Part shown: positions 8,479 to 15,717 of the stretch, one piece after another | Layout of the letters: each line of letters opens with the position of its first letter | Position numbering within the stretch: the stretch's first letter is position 1 | NCBI GenBank assembly: GCA_028822375.1 | Contig: JAPKDW010000007.1 | Coordinates: 1 to 41,904 of the forward strand | From: Opitutaceae bacterium | GTDB lineage: Bacteria; Verrucomicrobiota; Verrucomicrobiia; Opitutales; Opitutaceae | Direction: 5' to 3' | DNA length: 41,904 nt | Made by a program: the position numbers and the translations under genes | Notes under the pieces: model-generated | What the model was told of the DNA's origin: nothing | The model's input: only the letters and a program-made list of their open reading frames with translations | The model's database searches: none

Positions 8479-9372
8479 TTAACCGAGCAAACGAAGTACG
8501 ATCTGCGGCAAGCCGTTGGCTTTATGCAGCATCGAAACACTCGCTTCCGTTAGTATCTGGTTTTTAGCCAAACGAGTCGATTCAACCGCAACATCCACGT
8601 CACGGATACGAGAATTCGCCGCCATCAAATTTTCCTGCTGCACCTGCAGCTGCGTTCCCACAATATTCAAGCGCGACTGCTCCGCACCAATGTTCGCTCG
8701 TTCCTGAGCTACCTGCGCCACTGCGGCGTCTAGTGCTTCTAAAACATTAGCGCTGTCTACGTTCACATCAGCTTGGGTTCCGTCCACCGAGTTATCCCAA
8801 ATCAAATTGGATATGCCCGATCCGATTTCACGGAGGTTCACTTGGCCCACGGTCATCGACTGCGAACCCGAAGCTCCTATGACGACTATCATGTCAGCCC
8901 GCGCTCCAAAAAGCTCAATGCCATTAAACGACCCAATAGGCGTGGAGCTAGAAGCATCCCAATTCGGATCGCTATCAGTCCCATTATCCCCTACGCCAAT
9001 TGTATCGCGCAATTGGTTTTTCATATGCTCGTATTCAGAACCATACAACGTGCGATCTTCAGGAGTTTTCGTTCCATCCGAAGCGAGTACCGCTAGTTCA
9101 TTCATACGATTGAGCACCTCGCCCATCGACTCCAGAAATCCATCGAGCGTCTGCGAAAGCGAGACCGCATTCTGTATGTTCGTCTGCGCGGCTTCGATCC
9201 GTGAATTTTGAGCCTGAATTTTCTCCGAAATCGATAACCCTGCCGCGTCATCCGACGGTTTAACGATTTTGTTGCCCGTACTGAGTCGAGCCATCGAGCG
9301 GTTCATCGCCGCTTGGCTTCGCTGTAATGCAGAAGATGCTTCTATTGCATTTTGATTAGTATTTATAACCAT
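8479..9372 (-). CDS. fliC: Flagellin
   Basis: 297 aa with classical flagellin ends. The N-terminal D0/D1 helix has VINTNQNAIEASSALQRS, LSTGNKIVKPSDDAAGLSI and TNIQNAVSLSQTLDG. The C-terminal D0 has RANIGAEQSRL, ENLMAANSRIRDVDVA and ending helix SMLHKANGLPQIVLRLLG. The variable middle (about 140-215) is short, so the filament surface domain is small. The subunit is exported by the flagellar type III system. GATGAGG precedes the ATG and lies inside a CsrA-type hairpin (separate entry). Upstream neighbours csrA and fliW form the known partner switch that controls flagellin translation. Confidence 0.97.
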   Translation of the reverse strand: MVINTNQNAIEASSALQRSQAAMNRSMARLSTGNKIVKPSDDAAGLSISEKIQAQNSRIEAAQTNIQNAVSLSQTLDGFLESMGEVLNRMNELAVLASDGTKTPEDRTLYGSEYEHMKNQLRDTIGVGDNGTDSDPNWDASSSTPIGSFNGIELFGARADMIVVIGASGSQSMTVGQVNLREIGSGISNLIWDNSVDGTQADVNVDSANVLEALDAAVAQVAQERANIGAEQSRLNIVGTQLQVQQENLMAANSRIRDVDVAVESTRLAKNQILTEASVSMLHKANGLPQIVLRLLG

Positions 9373-9378
9373 ATTATG

Positions 9379-9394
9379 ACCTCATCCCTTAGGT
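9379..9394 (-). promoter_or_regulatory. Candidate CsrA-binding hairpin over flagellin Shine-Dalgarno
   Basis: In the flagellin leader the mRNA reads ACCT-AAGGGATG-AGGT: a 4-bp stem with an 8-base loop presenting GGA. The loop matches the CsrA core (A-R-GGA-U-G), and the Shine-Dalgarno (GATGAGG) overlaps loop and stem. CsrA is known to repress flagellin translation this way in Bacillus and Campylobacter, with FliW as antagonist. Both genes lie directly upstream. Binding is inferred. Confidence 0.65.
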
Positions 9395-9418
9395 TTTAGC
9401 GAACAGTCTCGAACCTTA

Positions 9419-9703
9419 CTACGATTCTGCTCTATCTTTATCTTGCTTCCTGCTTGCCAAGCGTTTTGCCAGCCCAGAGAGCTGTGGCTTAGTGGCAGAT
9501 TCTCCTGTCGCGACCACCGGAGCGGCAACCGCTTCACGATTAGTCGCGGAAACTTCTTCCACGAGTTCTTTACGTACAATCGGTATCGAACGCGGCGCGT
9601 CGATTCCCAGCTTTACGACATCGCCATCGATGCGCGTAATGCGAATTTCTATGTTGTCGGCAATGACTATTGCCTCGTTTACCTTCCTGGATAAAATGAG
9701 CAT
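9419..9703 (-). CDS. csrA: Carbon storage regulator CsrA
   Basis: 94 aa. It begins with the hallmark [14 protein letters not shown], then [19 protein letters not shown] and IVRKEL. The RNA-binding Arg of the usual (H)RxE motif is kept, in the form VRKE. The family is normally 60-75 residues; here a 30-residue Ala/Thr- and Lys/Arg-rich tail (from about 60, ending [15 protein letters not shown]) is added. CsrA binds GGA-containing mRNA leaders as a dimer and blocks translation; FliW sequesters it. Two GGA motifs sit in its own Shine-Dalgarno (AGGAAGGAAAC), so autoregulation is plausible. It lies 18 bases after fliW. Confidence 0.97.
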   Translation of the reverse strand: MLILSRKVNEAIVIADNIEIRITRIDGDVVKLGIDAPRSIPIVRKELVEEVSATNREAVAAPVVATGESATKPQLSGLAKRLASRKQDKDRAES

Positions 9704-9721
9704 GGCTGTTTCCTTCCTGGG

Positions 9722-10171
9722 TTAGCCGTTAACAGAATCTGATAATATCGAATGCTTGGTTGAAAACCTCATATGGTTCGAAACGATCACTTGCTTTCCA
9801 AGCAACGAATTACGATTCAATATAATTGGGGCGACAAGATTGACGGTAGCAGACTCAATATCCCCACCATCACGGATAGTTACTATATTTAAAATGAGAG
9901 CGTCACCGGCATTTTCAATCCCCAGAGCCTTAGCGTCGTCGTCCGAAACCTCTATCTCGTAGTCGCATAAAATCTCTGACGGTTCGATCACGATAAATCC
10001 AAGTTCGTGATTTCGCTTCGAGCGGATCCACATAAAGGGAAGCTCCTCGCCGTTAACCAACAATTCAAACTCAAGATCGTCAGGAAAGCCTAGCATCCCT
10101 TTCGTCATACGAAACTCGATCGGTTTTACCCAAATTTCTTTATCCTCTAGCGATTCAGTTGCCAATTTCAT
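9722..10171 (-). CDS. fliW: Flagellar assembly factor FliW
   Basis: 149 aa. Family landmarks include FRMTKGMLGFPDDLEFEL (canonical: GLxGFE-x-x-x-F), LGFIVIEPSEIL, LNIVTIRDG and NLVAPIILNRNSLLGKQVI. FliW binds either flagellin or CsrA: when free flagellin falls, FliW binds CsrA and relieves repression of flagellin translation. The order fliW-csrA-flagellin is fully consistent. No strong Shine-Dalgarno is seen. Confidence 0.95.
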   Translation of the reverse strand: MKLATESLEDKEIWVKPIEFRMTKGMLGFPDDLEFELLVNGEELPFMWIRSKRNHELGFIVIEPSEILCDYEIEVSDDDAKALGIENAGDALILNIVTIRDGGDIESATVNLVAPIILNRNSLLGKQVIVSNHMRFSTKHSILSDSVNG

Positions 10172-10202
10172 GACTTATAAAAGTTCAATAGTTCTCTACG
10201 CT

Positions 10203-11156
10203 TTATATATAATTAAGCAGAGATGAGTTGAGTACCTTGCCAGCGCTTTGCAGCGATGCTTGATACGAATTCTGTATTTGCGTTAAACGAACGATCGTCT
10301 GGGAGAGATCCGCATCCGCTTCCGTTGAAATATTTTCCTCGAGATCCATGAATCGTTGCTGACTCAAATTTTGGTCGAATTCGATTCGCAACTGGACCGA
10401 ACCTTGACGACTCAACGAGAAGATTAAATCGTCCTCAGAAGCTTCAAGGTCTTCTCGAATTGTTGAAGTCACCGCGTTTTGGTCACCGCTCTCCAATGCA
10501 TCGCGAAGTTTCACCATTCGATTAATGAAATCGCCGAACTGCTCATTCGTGGTTCCATTGGTAAATGGCGACACCTTACCTGATTCGGATAAATGAAACT
10601 CAGGACCCTTGGCTGCACCCTGATAAGTGATCGCCGATCCGGCACCCAATCCATCAGGATCTTGAATTTTTCCATCAATATCCAGATTAACCGCGAACGG
10701 CTCGGTCCCACTAGCGGTACCGCCAAAAATATACTCGCCATTGAATTTGGCGTTTGCGCTCTGCAAAGCATGCTCGATCAACTCATCGACCTCTTCCGCA
10801 TAAGCATGCAACCCTTCCTTACCCGTCAAATCATTGGCCAAGGTTGATATCTCACCTACTCGGTCCGATATTCTTAAAAAATTTTGTAGCTGGGAAATCG
10901 TCGTGTTGTTTATATTTTTAGCGCGATCACCGTTTCTCGAATACTGAGTAAGCTTACCCTTTTCCTCTTGCATATCGAGGATACGATTTCCTGCTGCCGA
11001 ATCATCGGATATATCCGTAATTCTCTGCCCATTCGCCGCCTGCTCTTGCAATGAATTCATCTGCTTTGTAATACGCTGCAAATGACGCAAAAGCGTATCG
11101 GGATAGGGGAAGCGAGTACTAACGAAATCTTCTGATTGACGCCTAGTGGCTGCCAA
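10203..11156 (-). CDS. flgL: Flagellar hook-associated protein 3 (hook-filament junction)
   Basis: 317 aa, with flagellin-like ends: STRFPYPDTLLRHLQRI, LQEQAANGQRI and DSAAGNRIL at the N-terminus, and TQIQNSYQASLQSAGKVL at the C-terminus. FlgL links the hook cap/junction to the filament. The start is odd. The first usable in-frame codon is TTG at 11154-11156, three codons after an in-frame TAG, and the conserved FlgL start (M-R-V/I-S/T…) corresponds to about 10 residues further in, where no ATG, GTG or TTG exists. The N-terminal ten residues (LAATRRQSED) therefore lack family counterpart. Otherwise intact. Confidence 0.9.
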   Translation of the reverse strand: MAATRRQSEDFVSTRFPYPDTLLRHLQRITKQMNSLQEQAANGQRITDISDDSAAGNRILDMQEEKGKLTQYSRNGDRAKNINNTTISQLQNFLRISDRVGEISTLANDLTGKEGLHAYAEEVDELIEHALQSANAKFNGEYIFGGTASGTEPFAVNLDIDGKIQDPDGLGAGSAITYQGAAKGPEFHLSESGKVSPFTNGTTNEQFGDFINRMVKLRDALESGDQNAVTSTIREDLEASEDDLIFSLSRQGSVQLRIEFDQNLSQQRFMDLEENISTEADADLSQTIVRLTQIQNSYQASLQSAGKVLNSSLLNYI

Positions 11157-11207
11157 AGGTCTCTAAATTGATTAATCAGTCCCATTCAAATTGTCTCCAA
11201 AAATTGG

Positions 11208-11552
11208 TTAAACCGGCATCCTCATCAGTTCCTGATAGGACTGAACCAGCTTATTGCGCACTTCCACCAGCATCGTGAACGCGAGTCCCGATTCCTGCAT
11301 AGCAATCATCGATTGGTGAATATTGTCCGTTTCTCCAAGAAGGAGTTTATTCGTCTCCGCCGCAGCGACCTTACCCTTGTCATCGACCTCCTTCACAAGG
11401 TTGCCAATCATATTTCCGAAAGATTCGCCTGAATCGCTACTCGGCAGTCCTTGCAACTCTTGAGGCTGCAAAGCGTCCTTCCCTTTCAATTGGGAAAGCA
11501 TAGATTGGCTAAACGCTTGTTGAGCCGCTATATTGGAATTCGCTTCAATCAT
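11208..11552 (-). CDS. fliE: Flagellar hook-basal body complex protein FliE
   Basis: 114 aa. The conserved C-terminal half has SFGNMIGNLVKEVDDKGK, ETNKLLLGETDNIHQSMIAM and LAFTMLVEVRNKLVQSYQEL with MRMPV at the end, which is typical FliE. The N-terminal 35 residues are Gln/Ala-rich and variable. FliE joins the MS ring to the proximal rod and is exported through the flagellar apparatus. It lies 34 bases after flgC, and flgL follows after about 50 bases. Confidence 0.95.
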   Translation of the reverse strand: MIEANSNIAAQQAFSQSMLSQLKGKDALQPQELQGLPSSDSGESFGNMIGNLVKEVDDKGKVAAAETNKLLLGETDNIHQSMIAMQESGLAFTMLVEVRNKLVQSYQELMRMPV

Positions 11553-11586
11553 GATCGCTCTATAATAGGATAAACTTCTCGATTAG

Positions 11587-12014
11587 TTATTTCCCGATTC
11601 GCAACGCTTGCTGCGCCATTTGTTTCGCGGTTCTCACTACTTGCAGATTAGCTTCATAGCTCCGCGAAGCCGCGATCATATCCACCATTTCGTGTGTCAA
11701 ATTCACATTGGGCAGTCGAACATACCCTTTTTCATCAGCATCAGGATGAGTCGGATTGTAGACCAAAGCACCAACGGTCTTATCGCTTTCTATAGACTTC
11801 ACCTGAACGCCTATAGTCATAATCTTCGACCCATCTTCTTTTACACCGACTTCCATGAGCTTCGATTCGAAGCTGACCATCTGGCGGGCATACGGCTTTC
11901 CATCGAGTCCGCGGGTAGTGTGGCGTTTGCGATATTCTGGCCGATGATGTCCAATCTCACCTTTTCCGCGGCTAAGGCGGAAGATGTGCTTTCAATTCCA
12001 GGTAGAATATTCAT
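11587..12014 (-). pseudogene. flgC: Flagellar rod protein FlgC, interrupted by a one-base deletion
   Basis: Two adjacent reading frames together make a normal 142-residue FlgC. The ATG at 12012-12014 gives MNILPGIESTSSALAAEKVR and DIIGQNIANA. The frame then shifts, and RGLDGKPYARQMVSFESKL through ANLQVVRTAKQMAQQALRI follows in the other frame (the track's 97-aa ORF). The expected conserved motif NANTTR would need AACGCCAACACTACCCGC, but the window has AACGCCACACTACCCGC, with one A missing at about 11921. Without the shift, rod assembly would fail. It is either a sequencing/assembly error or a true frameshift. Neighbouring genes read cleanly except flgB. Confidence 0.9.
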
Positions 12015-12041
12015 AATGATTCGTTCTTAATTAGAGTAGAT

Positions 12042-12423
12042 CTACACTTGGCCGGTAATCGCCGTCTTGATTCGGTTAAGGGAATTCGACGCGTACTGAG
12101 CAAGAAATTCGAATTGCATCGAATTCTGATTCATCTTCAAAAGTTCCGAATCGAGCTGAACGTTGTTTCCGTCAGGCCTCACGCTCGGCGAGTTCAGGTC
12201 CACTCCAACCGGAGCTTCGAATTTGGAAATGCTCGCGCATGTCGTTGCCCGAGGCTAGTTTTTGCAATTCCTGAGCAAAGTCCGCTTTGATGTCGCTCCG
12301 CTTATACCCTGGAGTCTCGGCATTCGCCAAATTTCCTGCCAAGGCCTGATGGCGAGCATGAGACACATCTAGCAGCTTTTTCGCTAGGACGTAATTCTCG
12401 CGCTCTAAGATTTGATCAATCAT
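12042..12423 (-). pseudogene. flgB: Flagellar rod protein FlgB, interrupted by a one-base insertion
   Basis: The track shows only an 83-aa ORF (12172-12423) with the FlgB N-terminus: ARHQALAGNLANAETPGYKR is the conserved rod motif. The rest is in the next frame: EAPVGVDLNSPSVRPDGNNV, then LDSELLKMNQNSMQFEFLAQ to TGQV and TAG at 12042-12044. SVRPDGNNV is a FlgB hallmark. The two pieces join if one base is removed between about 12219 and 12258, most simply in the CATTTCC run near 12228. The repaired protein is 126 aa, normal for FlgB. It is the first gene of the operon, followed after 27 bases by flgC. Confidence 0.88.
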
Positions 12424-12428
12424 GCCAT

Positions 12429-12444
12429 GCGCTTAGCAAAGCGC
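12429..12444 (-). other. Hairpin just upstream of flgB start
   Basis: A perfect 6-bp stem GCGCTT / AAGCGC with loop TGCT ends five bases before the flgB ATG, where a Shine-Dalgarno should be; none is visible. It may shape translation initiation. There is no T-tract, so it is not a terminator. Confidence 0.4.
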
Positions 12445-12626
12445 GTGCACATATCCAATTAGGATATCATAAGTACCTTATAAGCAATGAATTAAAATCT
12501 TAAAATAATCCATCCCCGATACGCAAATCGCAGCGCTGGCAATTATTGCCTACCTTCGAGGCCCACCGTCATACACGAAGAAATCGCTGTTCAAACGAGG
12601 TGCTGCCACATTTCGAAATTTGAAAC

Positions 12627-13133
12627 CTAAGCAGGTTCTTCACTCTTTCGCTCCATCGCGTAACGATCGAGAAAAAGCAGCGAGTCCGGATTTCCTTCAG
12701 CCATTTTTAACTTATCGATCATATCGGAAACCGACTTCTCCTCCTCGACCTGCTCGTCTACAAACCATTTTAAAAATGAAACTGTCGCGAAATCGGACTC
12801 ATCCTGCGCCAGCTTGTACAAACGATAAATATTCTCCGTAACCGAGTGCTCTTGCTCAAGACTTGCCTCGAAAACTTCCCGCACAGAACCGTATTCCCAA
12901 CGCGGAGCCTCGATTGCAGGTAGCCGAGCCACGCCCCCTCGATCGTTCAAATACTGGTAGAATTTCATCGCGTGCTGATGCTCTTCAGAGCTCTGCAAAT
13001 GCATCCATTGAGCAAAACCATCGAACGCTTTACGCTCGAAGTAAGCCGCCATCGAAAGATAGGATTGCGAAGCTGAAAATTCTATCCCGATCTGTTCGTT
13101 GAGTGCAGTTTCCAATTCTTTGCTGATGTTCAT
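12627..13133 (-). CDS. ftnA: Ferritin (FtnA type)
   Basis: 168 aa, standard length for a non-haem ferritin. The four-helix bundle carries the diiron ferroxidase ligands in usual places: IGIEFSASQSYLSMA (helix A Glu near 17), SSEEHQHAMKFYQYL (Glu/His near 50-53), LEQEHSVTENI (helix C Glu near 94) and FVDEQVEEE (Gln/Glu near 127-130). The E-helix-like tail is short. Ferritins form 24-mers that oxidise Fe(II) and store ferric mineral in the cytoplasm. It stands alone between flgB and the sulfatase homologue on the same strand. The Shine-Dalgarno is weak. Confidence 0.95.
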   Translation of the reverse strand: MNISKELETALNEQIGIEFSASQSYLSMAAYFERKAFDGFAQWMHLQSSEEHQHAMKFYQYLNDRGGVARLPAIEAPRWEYGSVREVFEASLEQEHSVTENIYRLYKLAQDESDFATVSFLKWFVDEQVEEEKSVSDMIDKLKMAEGNPDSLLFLDRYAMERKSEEPA

Positions 13134-13156
13134 ATCCAGAACCTAGAGGCTCATTC

Positions 13157-14359
13157 TTAATGGTCGAGCGCGAAACTATCGCCATTCGCGGTTTCCACCG
13201 TCGTCTTGCCAATCGTCCTGCGTCCTTGCCAAACATACGGACATTGCTTCTCGAAAGGCGGAACGCTTGGCATCGATATCGACTGAAATTCCGGCCCAAT
13301 TGCTTCCAAACGAATCGCTGAAGACCAGTCTCTCCCACGCTCATCACCAGCCTCCCAAGAGCTCGATTTCTCTAAAGCCAGACCCAAGAGAGAAGGACCA
13401 AGATCGAGCAAGCTCACTAGCAAGGGATCACGGCGAGCCCCGCCCAAACCGCTCGGCCAAGACATTAACAGCGGAACCCTTATCGCCTCTTCATAAGGCC
13501 AACCCTTTCGAAACACTCCATGCGATCCATGCATATCCCCATGAGCCGATGTAAAAACGAACAAAGTATTCTCCCATTCGCCATTCTGTTTCAAGCAATC
13601 AATCAAACGCCCAATAGATCGATCTGTAGCTTCGATATGCGCGTAATAGCCACCCAGTTCAGTCCGAGCTGTCGCACGGACAGAACCCTTCTCGGGTACA
13701 TTCTCATCAAGTAAAATTGTCTCCGGAACTCGGGTCGGAACTCCCGCAGCATCTTCGGCATAGGGCGGGTGCGGAGCATCCAAACTCAAGAAAGCAAAGA
13801 ATGGATTCTCCGGGCCGCGCGTATCCAAGAAATCGATGGCACGGTCTACGATCACATCCGATTGATACCCTTTCAATTGCTTAGGAGCGCCTAGGTTCGA
13901 CCCATGATAAAAGCCGTCATTTAGCAAAAAACCCGACTCGAATCCTTCCCAAAACTCAAAGCCGACTCGACGATCAACCGGAACCTTGATCTTCGCATGG
14001 GCCTCTCCGACTACCGCGTCATTCGGATTTCGTTTGTAAAGCTGCCATTTCCCGAAAAACGCAGTGTCGTATCCTTGCTGGCCAAAACAGTGCGCTATCG
14101 TTCGAGAATCCTTGGAAAGCGAATCGTAGTAGTCTCGAATTCCATTACTCGGACAAGCCGTTCCGGTTAAAAACGCCGCCCGAGCGAAAACGCCAAATGG
14201 ATGAGGCGTTACTGCCTGGAAAAAATCGATCGCCTCCTCTGCCAACGCATCCAAACAAGGCGTCACCGCATTGCCATCGCCCGCAAAACCCGTCGATTGA
14301 GCCCTCCATTGCGTGGTCATCACAACAACTACGTTCGGACTCTTTTCAACAGCGCTCAT
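13157..14359 (-). CDS. Sulfatase-fold protein with degenerate active site
   Basis: 400 aa, alkaline-phosphatase-superfamily sulfatase by overall pattern: PNVVVVMTTQWRA at the start, RAAFLTGTACPSNGIR, GYDTAFFGKWQL, FLSLDAPHPPYAEDA and FTSAHGDMHGSHG…KGWPYEEAIRVPLLMSWP. Key catalytic positions are changed. The CxPSR formylglycine motif reads GVFAR (Cys to Gly56, Pro to Phe, Ser to Ala); metal Asp in TDQ is Thr (TTQ, 15-17); GKWH is GKWQ (106); SDHGD is SAHGD (272). The reading frame is complete and the fold motifs are kept, so it is not simply decaying. No signal peptide is seen. Arylsulfatase activity is unlikely; a binding or regulatory role is possible. Divergent from the GNAT gene. Confidence 0.8.
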   Translation of the reverse strand: MSAVEKSPNVVVVMTTQWRAQSTGFAGDGNAVTPCLDALAEEAIDFFQAVTPHPFGVFARAAFLTGTACPSNGIRDYYDSLSKDSRTIAHCFGQQGYDTAFFGKWQLYKRNPNDAVVGEAHAKIKVPVDRRVGFEFWEGFESGFLLNDGFYHGSNLGAPKQLKGYQSDVIVDRAIDFLDTRGPENPFFAFLSLDAPHPPYAEDAAGVPTRVPETILLDENVPEKGSVRATARTELGGYYAHIEATDRSIGRLIDCLKQNGEWENTLFVFTSAHGDMHGSHGVFRKGWPYEEAIRVPLLMSWPSGLGGARRDPLLVSLLDLGPSLLGLALEKSSSWEAGDERGRDWSSAIRLEAIGPEFQSISMPSVPPFEKQCPYVWQGRRTIGKTTVETANGDSFALDH

Positions 14360-14420
14360 TCCAAACGAACCCCAGCGCTCGGAGGTTGATATCGCAAGCG
14401 TATTTGCTCAGCGTCCCAAA

Positions 14421-14903
14421 ATGAAAATTCGTCCTGCCATACCAGAAGACGTCCCTAACATCATATCGATGACACGCGGGATTGCCGCCTACGAAAAGCT
14501 CAGCCACCAGCTCGAAATCGACGAGCCATCCCTACAAGAAAGCCTTTTCGGGAAGAACCACGTGCCGAGAGCGCTTGTCGCTCTTTCCGAAAACAAAATC
14601 GTTGGTTACGCAATCTACTTCTACAATTGCTCAACGTTCGTCGGTCGTCCAGGAATATACCTCGAAGACTTGTATGTAAATTCCAACTACCGTGTAAAAG
14701 AATTTTACGACACGCTTTTTAAGTGCGCAGCGCAAATAGCTTACGATGAAAACTGTGGCCGCATGGAATGGATCGCGCTCGAATGGAATGAACCTGCATT
14801 GAACTTCTACCGATCACGCGGAGCCAAGCTACTGGATGATTGGAGACTTCTCCGTTTCAACCGAGAAGATCTGCGGAATCTTGCGACTATCGAAAAAGCT
14901 TAA
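14421..14903 (+). CDS. GNAT acetyltransferase homologue (SAT-like) with altered CoA loop
   Basis: 160 aa from the ATG at 14421; the track ORF starts 36 codons too early, inside the divergent sulfatase gene. It matches the diamine/amino-acid N-acetyltransferase group: IRPAIPEDVPNI at the start, IYLEDLYV on strand beta-4, and GRMEWIALEWNEPALNFYRSRGA for beta-5 and following helix. The acetyl-CoA pyrophosphate loop, normally (Y)RGKGIG or R-x-x-G-x-G/A, reads YRVKEFY here (residues 90-96), without its glycines. CoA binding may therefore be weak or lost. The substrate in the parent family is polyamines or related amines. The fold call is sound; activity is uncertain. Confidence 0.8.
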   Translation: MKIRPAIPEDVPNIISMTRGIAAYEKLSHQLEIDEPSLQESLFGKNHVPRALVALSENKIVGYAIYFYNCSTFVGRPGIYLEDLYVNSNYRVKEFYDTLFKCAAQIAYDENCGRMEWIALEWNEPALNFYRSRGAKLLDDWRLLRFNREDLRNLATIEKA

Positions 14904-14927
14904 CTCATTCTGAAATCGTATCCACAA

Positions 14928-15716
14928 ATGAGATATAGAACGGGAATCACCTGGATCACCTGCCTTTCTCTTGACGCCCCTCTCGTCGCGATAGTTTGGC
15001 AAAATGCCGTATCAACGAGTTTTTCACTCCAGATCAACTGGCATCATCGCGTACTCGTTTTCCTCTCAGTATGGCTTGGCTACTCCGCAGATCGATGGTT
15101 TGATGCTTGGCGACACAAAGAAAACATTTCCCAAAGACATCTATTTTTCTCACACTACCGTTGGCCGCTTCTCGCTATTTGGACAACCACATTAGTCAGT
15201 TCGTTTACCTTAGCGATCAATTCTCTCAATACCACAGAATTGATATTTGGAATGGCACTAACAATCTCCTCTATAGCGATCACCCTAGTCGTTCAATTCA
15301 TCACTCTTCAACATCTCCGAACTCTCGTAAAATCGCTTTTAACCGCTTCTCTCGTAACTGCTAGCGTTTTGCTTTTCGCCATTCCCGAAAGCGCGGATAA
15401 TCGATTGTCATCCGCATCCTTGTTACTCGCAATTTTCACTCTCAATTGCTCTTTTATCCATAATTGGGATCGAGAAATCGACCAGATCCAAGAGCAACTC
15501 CCCATCGACTCTACGCAAAGCAAAAGCCTCATGCTCGCCTTTTCTTTGGCGGTCGTCGTTTTGACTATACAATATTCAAATCCACTTTTCGCCTATACTC
15601 TCTCATCCACTCTCTTATTAACAACGATCCATCTTCTTCGCAATAGACTGCATCCAGAAACAAGACGAGCACTTGCCGACCTGAGCCTTCTAACGCCCCT
15701 GGCAATCCTCCTTTAA
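14928..15716 (+). CDS. UbiA-like polytopic membrane protein
   Basis: 262 aa with about seven or eight hydrophobic segments. Two acidic motifs stand in the positions expected for UbiA-superfamily prenyltransferases: GYSADRWFDAWR (DxxxD at 55-59) after the second segment, and FIHNWDREIDQ (DxxxD at 181-185) later. In that family such aspartates bind Mg-diphosphate of the isoprenoid. The sequence is otherwise divergent, so the call is tentative. It is followed one base later by a class I methyltransferase, an arrangement resembling quinone pathways (prenylation then methylation), but no other quinone genes are nearby. No strong Shine-Dalgarno. Confidence 0.5.
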   Translation: MRYRTGITWITCLSLDAPLVAIVWQNAVSTSFSLQINWHHRVLVFLSVWLGYSADRWFDAWRHKENISQRHLFFSHYRWPLLAIWTTTLVSSFTLAINSLNTTELIFGMALTISSIAITLVVQFITLQHLRTLVKSLLTASLVTASVLLFAIPESADNRLSSASLLLAIFTLNCSFIHNWDREIDQIQEQLPIDSTQSKSLMLAFSLAVVVLTIQYSNPLFAYTLSSTLLLTTIHLLRNRLHPETRRALADLSLLTPLAILL

Positions 15717-15717
15717 G

